30,931 nt of DNA from Prevotella sp. (lineage in GTDB: Bacteria > Bacteroidota > Bacteroidia > Bacteroidales > Dysgonomonadaceae): contig JAISES010000088.1 of NCBI GenBank assembly GCA_031263965.1, positions 1 to 30,931 of the forward strand, given 5' to 3'. Shown one piece after another: positions 1 through 6,091 of this stretch. A model generated the notes under the pieces. It saw only the letters and a program-made list of their open reading frames with translations. It was not told the DNA's origin and did not search any database. The stretch's first letter is position 1, and each line of letters opens with the position of its first letter. Position numbers and translations under genes: made by a program.

Positions 1-16
1 CCTCTCTCTCCGCGAG
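1..16 (+). other. Probable attL: 3' end of a tRNA-Ser gene
   Basis: The first 12 bases read as the 3' acceptor strand of a bacterial tRNA-Ser, TCTCTCC at 5-11 followed by a G discriminator at 12. The next bases are CGA, so CCA is not encoded. A strong terminator hairpin follows at 28-52 and an integrase starts at 220 reading inward. This is the classical arrangement of an element integrated at a tRNA 3' end. The rest of the tRNA lies outside the window, so the identification rests on about 12 bases plus context. Confidence 0.45.
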
Positions 17-27
17 ACTAACATTTG

Positions 28-60
28 AAAAGTGGCTTACAGAGCCACTTTTCTTGTTTT
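28..60 (+). terminator. Rho-independent terminator after the tRNA end
   Basis: A perfect 10-bp stem, AAAAGTGGCT at 28-37 with AGCCACTTTT at 43-52, closes a 5-nt loop and is followed by a T-rich run to 60. It sits just after the tRNA-Ser-like end and before the integrase, so it probably ends the tRNA transcript and insulates the element. The A/T-flanked stem could work in both directions. Confidence 0.75.
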
Positions 61-96
61 AATGCGGTACTGAACGTTATTTTCCTCAACTTATTA

Positions 97-126
97 CTAT
101 CCCACGCTATCCCATGAAATAGCACT
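97..126 (+). repeat. Phased CTATCCCA repeats left of the integrase
   Basis: CTATCCCA occurs at 97-104 and again at 107-114, exactly 10 bp apart, and is followed by ATAGCACT at 119-126. The composite at 107-126 recurs at 1427-1446 on the other side of the integrase with 16 of 20 bases identical. The helical phasing suggests protein-binding sites, either integrase/excisionase arm sites or boxes for the DnaA-like protein encoded at 1536-1847. No function is shown by the sequence alone. Confidence 0.55.
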
Positions 127-138
127 TTATTTCGTTAA

Positions 139-194
139 TTTTCTACCGTTTTGGCGGTTGGTAGAAAAAGTGGTAGAAAATTTTTCTACCTTTG
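139..194 (+). promoter_or_regulatory. Four 9-bp inverted repeats overlapping a putative integrase promoter
   Basis: The 9-mer TTTTCTACC or its complement GGTAGAAAA occurs four times in 52 bp: forward at 139-147, inverted at 160-168 and 172-180, forward at 182-190. The last two form a palindrome with a single central base. Its end overlaps TACCTTTG at 187-194, which matches the Bacteroidetes -7 consensus TAnnTTTG. No good -33 TTG is seen at the usual distance. The position 26 bp before the integrase start suggests an operator controlling int, or additional recombinase arm sites. Confidence 0.5.
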
Positions 195-219
195 GGAAAA
201 CACTAATCATTAAGCGGTT

Positions 220-1395
220 ATGGAAACACTTGCAATGCGGATAGTTTTTGACCAAAAAGGGAAGGCAAAAAAAGATCCAAAGAAAAAAGCGATGATACAC
301 ATCGAGGTTAGAGATACAGTCACTAATCAAAAAACGTATATCCCTACCAATGTAAAGATACTCTTCGAGCATCATACTAAGGATGGAACAATTATCAGTT
401 CGAAGCATCCCAACGGCGCCATACTCCGGAAGAACGTACAAAGTGTATTCAATAAAATAGAAGCATTTGTATTATCTGACAAATGCAAGAAATTTGAAGA
501 TATACAGAATTGGGGCAAAGCCGATGATGAATTAACAACTAATGTAGTCGATTTCATCCGTGCCGATTTAGTCAGGCGTGATGTTTCCTATACTACACTG
601 GAATATAATAACTCATTTATCAAACGCCTGGAGGAATTTGGAAAAATCAAAACTTTTAAAGATTTATCCTATACCAATATTGAAGACTTCGATTTACACC
701 TGAAGAAAACGATCAAGTCTCAGCCTACATTATATAAGCGTCATTCCCTGTTCAAAGGATATATAGAAAAGGCGAGAAGACGCGGACTAATAAAAATAAA
801 CCCTTACGATGAATTTATATTCAAAAAAGGAAAATCCGATGACCCTATTTACCTGATCGAAGCCGAAGTAAAGCAAATCATGGATTACGAACCAAAGGGA
901 GTACCCAAAGAGAGACTGCAAAGAGTAAAAGATTTATTCCTGTTCCAATGTTTTACGGGGCTATCTTACAAAGACACACAATTTTTCAGCAAAGAACAGA
1001 TTGTTACAATAAACGGAGAAGAACAAATACATGGCACTAGGGAGAAAACGGGAGTGCCATATGTAATTTATCTTCTACCCCAAGCAAAGGAGATATTGGA
1101 TAAGTATGATTATAAACTACCTGTAATCAGCAACCAAAAATACAATGATTATTTGAAATTACTAATAGGATATACAGAAATTGATAAAGATGTTACCACG
1201 CATACCGGCAGGCACACGTTCGGCACCTATTTAATAAATAAAGGAGTAAGTATTGAAGCCATACCTAAGATTATGGGGCATACCAATATGAAACAATCGC
1301 TTCTGTATGCGCGTATGTTAGGAGTAACCGCCATCAATGAAATGAAAAAACTGCTCGATGCTGACGAAATACAGGACGAAGATGAAGAAAGCTAA
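220..1395 (+). CDS. int: Tyrosine recombinase (phage integrase, IntDOT-like)
   Basis: This 391-aa protein should catalyse site-specific integration and excision of the element. The N-terminal ~90 residues are a basic arm-binding domain of the Bacteroidetes type, residues ~100-190 form the core-binding helical domain, and the C-terminal half is catalytic. Visible catalytic residues are H328-x-x-R331 in the HTGRH motif, H354 in MGHT and the nucleophile Y363, nine residues after H354. The Arg-I position reads CFTGLSYKD with Ser249 in place of Arg. The same substitution is known for IntDOT of CTnDOT, so it need not mean inactivity. The gene starts at ATG 220, close to the probable tRNA-Ser attachment site, with clustered repeats on both sides. 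The C-terminus is acidic. A hairpin at 1468-1499 probably ends its transcript. Confidence 0.93.
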   Translation: METLAMRIVFDQKGKAKKDPKKKAMIHIEVRDTVTNQKTYIPTNVKILFEHHTKDGTIISSKHPNGAILRKNVQSVFNKIEAFVLSDKCKKFEDIQNWGKADDELTTNVVDFIRADLVRRDVSYTTLEYNNSFIKRLEEFGKIKTFKDLSYTNIEDFDLHLKKTIKSQPTLYKRHSLFKGYIEKARRRGLIKINPYDEFIFKKGKSDDPIYLIEAEVKQIMDYEPKGVPKERLQRVKDLFLFQCFTGLSYKDTQFFSKEQIVTINGEEQIHGTREKTGVPYVIYLLPQAKEILDKYDYKLPVISNQKYNDYLKLLIGYTEIDKDVTTHTGRHTFGTYLINKGVSIEAIPKIMGHTNMKQSLLYARMLGVTAINEMKKLLDADEIQDEDEES

Positions 1396-1426
1396 GTTAA
1401 AAATATCTAAACTTTTTATTTTTTTA

Positions 1427-1454
1427 TTATCCCATATTATAGCACTCTATCCCA
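1427..1454 (+). repeat. Phased YTATCCCA repeats right of the integrase
   Basis: TTATCCCA at 1427-1434 and CTATCCCA at 1447-1454 lie 20 bp apart, with ATAGCACT at 1439-1446 between them. They match the cluster at 97-126, but the order of the last two elements differs. The sites fall between the integrase stop and its terminator, directly before the gene for a DnaA-C-like protein. TTATCCCA also resembles a DnaA box (TTATnCACA) imperfectly. Confidence 0.5.
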
Positions 1455-1467
1455 TACTGTTTCTTTT

Positions 1468-1504
1468 AAAAATCAACCTGTTGATGTGGGTTGATTTTTG
1501 TTTT
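1468..1504 (+). terminator. Rho-independent terminator downstream of int
   Basis: A perfect 11-bp stem, AAAAATCAACC at 1468-1478 with GGTTGATTTTT at 1489-1499, encloses a 10-nt loop. The right arm ends in five Ts and more Ts follow at 1501-1504. It should end the integrase transcript before the gene at 1536 and may act in both directions because the left arm begins with five As. Confidence 0.75.
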
Positions 1505-1535
1505 ATCATTGTTCTGCTAATCAAAATTCAGGACT

Positions 1536-1847
1536 ATGAGTACGCTGACAGTAGGGGAATTTATAGAACTTTCGGACCTGTTAAATATAACCGAAGAAGA
1601 TATCTCAGGCAGATCGCGCAATGAAGAGGTTGCAATCGCACGTGAAGTATATTGGTATTGTTTAAACCTTCGGGGGTTGGGGTATCGGAGAATATCACGG
1701 TTGACCGGACGCAGAAAACAGACCATATCGAGCGGAATACGTACAATAAAGAATCTCATCGAAACAAACCACCCTTTAGTGGAACCGTATAAAAATGTAA
1801 TAGAGATTTTCGTATCAACCGCAAACCAACTCAATCCGATTATATAA
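1536..1847 (+). CDS. DnaA C-terminal-domain-like DNA-binding protein
   Basis: This 103-aa protein resembles the isolated C-terminal DNA-binding domain of DnaA. Residues 27-43 (SRNEEVAIAREVYWYCL) match the helix where DnaA has R-x-x-A-M-x-L-x-x-E. A helix-turn-helix follows at ~46-72, with GRRKQTI at 58-64 in place of the GRDHTTV signature. The ATPase domains of DnaA are absent, so it cannot be an initiator by itself; a sequence-specific regulator or recruiter is more likely. Phages and mobile elements of Bacteroidetes often carry such stand-alone domains. It starts 37 bp after the integrase terminator and ends 16 bp before the tail protein gene, so the two may be cotranscribed. A small-terminase role is possible but less likely, because a better candidate precedes terL. 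Binding to the YTATCCCA repeats nearby is a guess. Confidence 0.6.
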   Translation: MSTLTVGEFIELSDLLNITEEDISGRSRNEEVAIAREVYWYCLNLRGLGYRRISRLTGRRKQTISSGIRTIKNLIETNHPLVEPYKNVIEIFVSTANQLNPII

Positions 1848-1863
1848 TTTAAAATCAAAAAAA

Positions 1864-4605
1864 ATGAGCAGAACCCAAACGCCAATATCAGGCATAACAA
1901 CAACGTCCGTATATAACGACGGCGATACATATTCGCTTGTTAACCTTCGCCCTAAGAACGGAGCTATGTATCCGGTATCACCGCGCAAAATAGTTCAGGA
2001 ACTGTCACAGAAGTACGATATCGTTTTTGTACATCAGAATAACGATTACAAGAACTGGATAGGCGTTATCAATGACAGTGATTCCTCATCCGTATATTGG
2101 GATATCCGGTATCAGGGCGAACCGCTTAAGACCATAGCGACCATACAGGGTACGATCAATAGCGTTCAGCAGATCGGCAATACCATATCATTGATAACCG
2201 GAGACAATATCTATTACCTGTTTTATCAGAATAAGGGATATACTTTTTTGGGAGAGATACCGCAAATACCGGTCATCGGATTAAAGACATCGGATGAAAT
2301 GTCTACTATCACTCCGGGATTTTATTTTACTGATTTATATGGAAGGTCAGGTGATTTTGTTTCCGGTGTTACCCCTGATAACTTTATAGATGCAACCAAA
2401 GGCCTGGTGAATAAAGCGATGGATGCCATTATGAACGGCTATACCGATAATGACGGTGTTTTCCATGAAGGGCTTGGATTGCAGCTATTTGATGCTTGCT
2501 TTATCCGGTATGCGTTCAGATTATACGATGGAACATTAACAAAGCATTCGCCTCCTATATTAATAATGCCTGTGCGATCTATTGCCGGAAAAGAAGAGGA
2601 AGGAAGCGATGATTCTATTAAATCAGTCTTTTATGGATTCTTTCAACTCCCTATACCATTCGATGATAGAAAAGGACTTATTTATAATTCCAGAGTAAAT
2701 GTTTATGGTTATAGAATATATATACATTATAATTTTACTGATTTATGGAGTGACGGCAGATGGGTTGATTATACGAACTGGAAGGACATAATCCAATCGG
2801 TAGATATTTTCATGTCCGCTCCTTTGGGCATTTCCAATATAGAGAATATCAGAAAAGATATGTCTACCGCATATAGCTCGATCAATGCACCTTCTTGGAA
2901 AAAGTACAATCTAATAAAAGGTATTTCACCCGAAGCATTAAAGAATGTATCCAATACCTCTACTTTTTATTTAATCAAAAGCATTCCCCTGGGAAGCAGC
3001 AAGAGTATTTTAGATCCTGAGCCGTTCCCTTCTTCTGACGATTCGGATATATCGAAGATGGAGAACCTGATTTATCAGGAAGTGATGACTGATGACAATT
3101 TTTCTAATCACAAACATGGCGCAGAGGTCAGTTATACTTACAACAACAGGTTGCATCTGGCGAATATAAAGACGACTTTCTTTGAAGGGTTTAATCCCGA
3201 CTATTTCCTGTGGTATAATACCGCTGATACAGCCGACGGTAATTACAACGGTTTCAAATATGCCGATGCGCAGGGCCCTAAATATGCGAATCTTCTTATT
3301 GAAGTTGAAATAAACACAGGACTCACCAATCAAAAGGAATACCGGTATTTAAGCGATCCCCCTTATTTTCCTGTTTATAAAATGTTTATGAGCGCGTTCA
3401 TTTCCTATCCTGATCCCAGGGCAAAACGGATTACCATTTACAGGCAATCGGGCGGTCAATGGTACCGTGTCTTTACAGCCCCGCTCGAAACCCACAACCT
3501 GTTAAGCCTGTCATATTGTATTACGGACAGTTTAAAACCTTTGGTTGAAACCTCTGCCGATCCCGTAACCGCTCCTGTTCCGACAAGCCATCTTCCTTCA
3601 ATAACCGAACCAAACAAAATCAAGGTTTCGGAATTAAGCAATCCTTTGCGGTTTCCCAATATCAATACTTACCAGGTTGGCAACGGTACGATTCTGGCGA
3701 TGGCTACCAACGCTATGAATGTTTCTGACCGCAACTACGGGCAGTACCCGTTATATGTATTCACGACCCAGGGGGTATGGACGCTGAATGTCGGTGGCGG
3801 TGAAGTGGTTTATTCAACGCAGACGGCTCCCGCTTCCGCTGAAAGCCCTACGACAGGGATAGTCGGGGAAACGCCCCTCGGTGTTGTGTTTACCACGCAA
3901 CGCGGACTGATGATAATCAACGGCCAGCAGGTACAGTTCATTTCTCCGCAGATAGAACAGGTTCCTATGGTATTGAATATGGAAACGAACAGTCATTGCG
4001 ATGGCGTTGTGTTTCCTGCGGAACACAGGAAGTTTTCCGAACTGCTAAAAGGATTGTCCGGCCTTATATATAACCATTACGAAAACGAATTGATCATCAA
4101 TGTAAAAGATGCCGGATACAATTATATACTCAATTTCGACAACCAGCAATTTTATCAGTCTACGGAAAAGCTGGATATATCCGTCCTGAACGCATTCCCC
4201 GAACTGTTCGTTATAGACGGCTTCACACTGAAAGATTACGCCTCTGCTGAAAATCCGCTGGCCCATGTCAGTTTTATCCTTCGTCCGTTGCTATACGGCA
4301 CACCCGATATTAAGCGGCTGGAGCGCATGATTCTGAACGCCCTGCTGTATAATGTAACCAATCCGGCAGGGAATAAATTCTCATTGGCCATGGTGCACCA
4401 TTCCAATGACGGGGTTAATTTCAGGGCAACGATAGGATTCCCGTTGAAAGAAGGCAACCACAGGGATTTTGATATGGGATTATCCTCCGGCTCCAAGCAT
4501 AACAGGTTTCTTTTTACCTTTGCCGGCGTTGTAGACGAAAAGAGCCGGTTCAATTTAATCAACACGGAAGTCGATAAAGAATACAATAATACTAAGATGA
4601 GGTAA
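1864..4605 (+). CDS. Tail nozzle/stabilisation-type structural protein (913 aa)
   Basis: A 913-aa protein rich in beta-strand-like Tyr, Thr, Asn and Gly. Its pattern resembles the P22 gp10-like stabilisation and nozzle proteins of podoviruses and crAss-like phages, which build the distal tail tube. Useful signs are the N-terminal GDTYSLVNLRPKNGAMYPV (roughly residues 20-40) and the segment at ~630-690 around PLYVFTTQGVWTLNVGGG followed by GETPLGVVFTTQRGLMII. In that family such repeated blades report values of a beta-propeller. There is no signal peptide or membrane segment. The ATG at 1864 lies 16 bp after the DnaA-like gene. The position is odd: a tail gene next to the integrase, far from the other structural genes on this strand, which fits a circularly permuted late region. 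The name is assigned by resemblance only. Confidence 0.6.
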   Translation: MSRTQTPISGITTTSVYNDGDTYSLVNLRPKNGAMYPVSPRKIVQELSQKYDIVFVHQNNDYKNWIGVINDSDSSSVYWDIRYQGEPLKTIATIQGTINSVQQIGNTISLITGDNIYYLFYQNKGYTFLGEIPQIPVIGLKTSDEMSTITPGFYFTDLYGRSGDFVSGVTPDNFIDATKGLVNKAMDAIMNGYTDNDGVFHEGLGLQLFDACFIRYAFRLYDGTLTKHSPPILIMPVRSIAGKEEEGSDDSIKSVFYGFFQLPIPFDDRKGLIYNSRVNVYGYRIYIHYNFTDLWSDGRWVDYTNWKDIIQSVDIFMSAPLGISNIENIRKDMSTAYSSINAPSWKKYNLIKGISPEALKNVSNTSTFYLIKSIPLGSSKSILDPEPFPSSDDSDISKMENLIYQEVMTDDNFSNHKHGAEVSYTYNNRLHLANIKTTFFEGFNPDYFLWYNTADTADGNYNGFKYADAQGPKYANLLIEVEINTGLTNQKEYRYLSDPPYFPVYKMFMSAFISYPDPRAKRITIYRQSGGQWYRVFTAPLETHNLLSLSYCITDSLKPLVETSADPVTAPVPTSHLPSITEPNKIKVSELSNPLRFPNINTYQVGNGTILAMATNAMNVSDRNYGQYPLYVFTTQGVWTLNVGGGEVVYSTQTAPASAESPTTGIVGETPLGVVFTTQRGLMIINGQQVQFISPQIEQVPMVLNMETNSHCDGVVFPAEHRKFSELLKGLSGLIYNHYENELIINVKDAGYNYILNFDNQQFYQSTEKLDISVLNAFPELFVIDGFTLKDYASAENPLAHVSFILRPLLYGTPDIKRLERMILNALLYNVTNPAGNKFSLAMVHHSNDGVNFRATIGFPLKEGNHRDFDMGLSSGSKHNRFLFTFAGVVDEKSRFNLINTEVDKEYNNTKMR

Positions 4606-4689
4606 ACAATAAAGGGGTGTTAAGCCTCTTGATTCCCTGCAATACTTGATAGCGATATTTAGTTATCCATACTAAGTGCCTATTTTCCA

Positions 4690-4968
4690 TTATTCAGGGT
4701 TTTTGTTAAATCCTTTTTCTATAAGTTCGTTAAAGTCGTGAGTATCATTTGTATTGTCTTTTTCAGCGAAATACATATACAAATCACTACCAGCTATATA
4801 ACCAAGAAAAGCATCTATTGTATAATTTTTTTCGCCCGACTCAACGGCATTTATTTGGTCTATCCTTATATTCCCTTTTTGAGCCACACGATAAGCGGAT
4901 ATGCCCCGATCTTCACGAAAAGCCCTAAGCCTTTCGCCTAGGACTTCCCGGTAATTCTTTTTATCCAT
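4690..4968 (-). CDS. XRE-family helix-turn-helix regulator
   Basis: A 92-aa protein whose residues ~8-62 form an XRE/Cro-type helix-turn-helix: LGERLRAFREDRGISAYRVA then IRIDQINAVESGEKN. The C-terminal ~25 residues are acidic and Asn-rich. Such proteins act as phage repressors, Cro-like regulators or antitoxins. It is the second gene of a minus-strand pair, beginning one base after the stop of the upstream gene, and it faces the convergent tail gene that ends at 4605. The upstream promoter carries two copies of a 17-bp imperfect dyad, an obvious candidate operator for this protein. The prophage repressor is the best guess. No toxin-like partner is recognised. Confidence 0.75.
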   Translation of the reverse strand: MDKKNYREVLGERLRAFREDRGISAYRVAQKGNIRIDQINAVESGEKNYTIDAFLGYIAGSDLYMYFAEKDNTNDTHDFNELIEKGFNKNPE

Positions 4969-4969
4969 T

Positions 4970-5404
4970 TTATTTTATATTAAAGTGTTTTTTGATGTAA
5001 CTTTGAGATACGCCGGTAAGTTCTGATAATGCTTTTATTTCTTGGTGCTTTGCTGATTTTGAAAGAGTATAGTCTTTTAATTTTTCATCATTACCCATAG
5101 TGATAGATTGCTTTAGCTCTATTAAGCCTTCATTGGTGTTATCGGTATTTACTTCCTCTTTTTTTACAACAAAGAAATCTTTATCGTATGTGCCATCTTT
5201 CCATTCATTTATTACTTCTTGGAAATCTGAAATCTCATAACCTCTTTTTTCGCATATAACTTCTATTTGCGATTCTACAGATATTAGTCTGTTATCTGCA
5301 CTTTTTATATAAAGCTCGATATCGCTTGAGCCATTCAGTTTGCTATTTGCTTCATGATCTGAAACTCTTACTTTTAAGCCTTTGATGTTATAATATGCAC
5401 TCAT
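4970..5404 (-). CDS. Unrecognised partner protein of the XRE regulator (144 aa)
   Basis: I do not recognise this 144-aa protein. It begins MSAYYNIKGLKVRVSDHEA and is acidic and charged, with no signal peptide or membrane segment. The last ~35 residues, ALSELTGVSQSYIKKHFNIK and the part before it, look like a short helix-turn-helix, so DNA binding is possible. An upstream ATG at 5443 is in frame but falls inside the -7 promoter box at 5441-5448 and would precede the transcript, so ATG 5404 is the start. It is cotranscribed with the XRE gene, separated by one base. The pairing suggests a two-component lysogeny switch or a regulator with an accessory protein. The function is unknown. Confidence 0.65.
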   Translation of the reverse strand: MSAYYNIKGLKVRVSDHEANSKLNGSSDIELYIKSADNRLISVESQIEVICEKRGYEISDFQEVINEWKDGTYDKDFFVVKKEEVNTDNTNEGLIELKQSITMGNDEKLKDYTLSKSAKHQEIKALSELTGVSQSYIKKHFNIK

Positions 5405-5440
5405 GATTTCTTTTTTTATTGTTCTCTTAATTTGATATAT

Positions 5441-5493
5441 CAAAGATAGTGCGTTTTTTCGTACTATGCAAATATTTAGTGCGTTTTTTCGTA
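5441..5493 (-). promoter_or_regulatory. Promoter with duplicated 17-bp operator for the XRE operon
   Basis: On the minus strand a -33 TTTG (5472-5469), a 20-nt spacer and a -7 TATCTTTG (5448-5441) match the Bacteroidetes promoter consensus closely. The 17-bp TAGTGCGTTTTTTCGTA (plus-strand reading) is repeated exactly at 5447-5463 and 5477-5493, 30 bp apart or about three helical turns. The first copy fills the spacer and touches the -7 box; the second lies just upstream of the -33 box. Each is an imperfect dyad (AGTGCG, T6, CGTAC). This layout suits autorepression by the XRE protein. Confidence 0.7.
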
Positions 5494-5554
5494 TGTTTTA
5501 TAACATATTATTTATAGAAGCTGAAAGCATATTTTTAACTAGCAAACCCGTAAA

Positions 5555-5583
5555 ATAAATAAAGCCTGTCATCCCGACAGGCT
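5555..5583 (-). terminator. Terminator of the minus-strand packaging operon
   Basis: An 8-bp stem, AGCCTGTC at 5563-5570 with GACAGGCT at 5576-5583, closes a 5-nt loop. Reading on the minus strand it is followed by a T-rich tract (complement of 5562-5555). On the plus strand no T-run follows. It therefore serves the leftward operon ending at 5634 and separates it from the XRE promoter. Confidence 0.7.
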
Positions 5584-5633
5584 CTATCCGTTGTTAACTT
5601 AATTTTAAACTATGAAACATACTAATCAAAATT

Positions 5634-6005
5634 TCATCTCATATATTTTTTCGCATACTTCAAATACTTCTCTTTGGCTTTCTGCCTTTCTTCGGGAGTT
5701 GATTTGTTATTCCTATCCAACGGAGTAGAATAAAATATCGAATCTCTCAATGAGAGTACGCACGCGTTTTTAGGGAGCCATTTCTTACGCTTCAGTTTAG
5801 TTATTTCATCCCTGGTTACCGATACAAGTTTATCTCCTGAAGGAAGTCCCATCAACAACACATGAAACTGTTTGTTGAACGCCTTTTGCTTCATGTCGGC
5901 CAGGCGAATGGCGAGGTTCATTTTAATGGCGTGCCGGCGATAGAATAGCCAGTTTAACAGCCATATCCGATATTCCTTAAAATCTGAAACTATATCTTTG
6001 AACAT
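5634..6005 (-). CDS. Unrecognised small protein downstream of terL (123 aa)
   Basis: I do not recognise this basic 123-aa protein. The N-terminal ~45 residues include an aromatic-rich stretch, IWLLNWLFYRRH, which may be an amphipathic or weakly membrane-associated helix. The C-terminus, from STPEERQKAKEKYLKYAKKY on, is a Lys-rich helix. There is no signal peptide. It is the third gene of the leftward packaging operon, starting 86 bp after the terL stop, with a hairpin between them. A terminator follows at 5583-5555. Synteny suggests a packaging or head-assembly accessory role, but nothing in the sequence proves it. Confidence 0.6.
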   Translation of the reverse strand: MFKDIVSDFKEYRIWLLNWLFYRRHAIKMNLAIRLADMKQKAFNKQFHVLLMGLPSGDKLVSVTRDEITKLKRKKWLPKNACVLSLRDSIFYSTPLDRNNKSTPEERQKAKEKYLKYAKKYMR

Positions 6006-6058
6006 ACGATTTGTTTTATAAAAAACACCCGGTAAAGATACATATTAGCGCATTGGCT

Positions 6059-6074
6059 TGCCGGCATACCGGCA
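6059..6074 (-). other. Hairpin in the terL to small-gene gap
   Basis: A perfect 6-bp GC-rich stem, TGCCGG at 6059-6064 with CCGGCA at 6069-6074, closes a CATA loop. No T-run follows on either strand, so it is more likely an mRNA-stability or processing element than a terminator. The adjacent 6081-6091 carries TTTTCTGCCCA, the same 11-mer found in the two late promoter regions. Confidence 0.4.
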
Positions 6075-6091
6075 TTGTAGTTTTCTGCCCA

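Noticed and set aside
1358..1624. 88-aa plus-strand hydrophobic frame after the integrase
   Set aside because: It overlaps the integrase 3' end, runs through the 1468-1499 terminator hairpin and overlaps the DnaA-like gene out of frame. Its hydrophobicity comes from T-rich spacer DNA.
4606..4689. Possible terminator between the tail gene and the XRE gene
   Set aside because: AAGGGG and CCTCTT around 4611-4630 pair with a mismatch and no T-run follows, too weak to call.
4690..5404. Toxin-antitoxin pair
   Set aside because: The XRE protein could be an antitoxin, but the partner shows no RelE, HipA, HEPN or other toxin motif, and the promoter layout suits a prophage repressor operon.
5404..5443. 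Longer N-terminus for the gene at 4970-5404 from ATG 5443
   Set aside because: That ATG lies in the -7 box of the operon promoter, so the transcript should start downstream of it.
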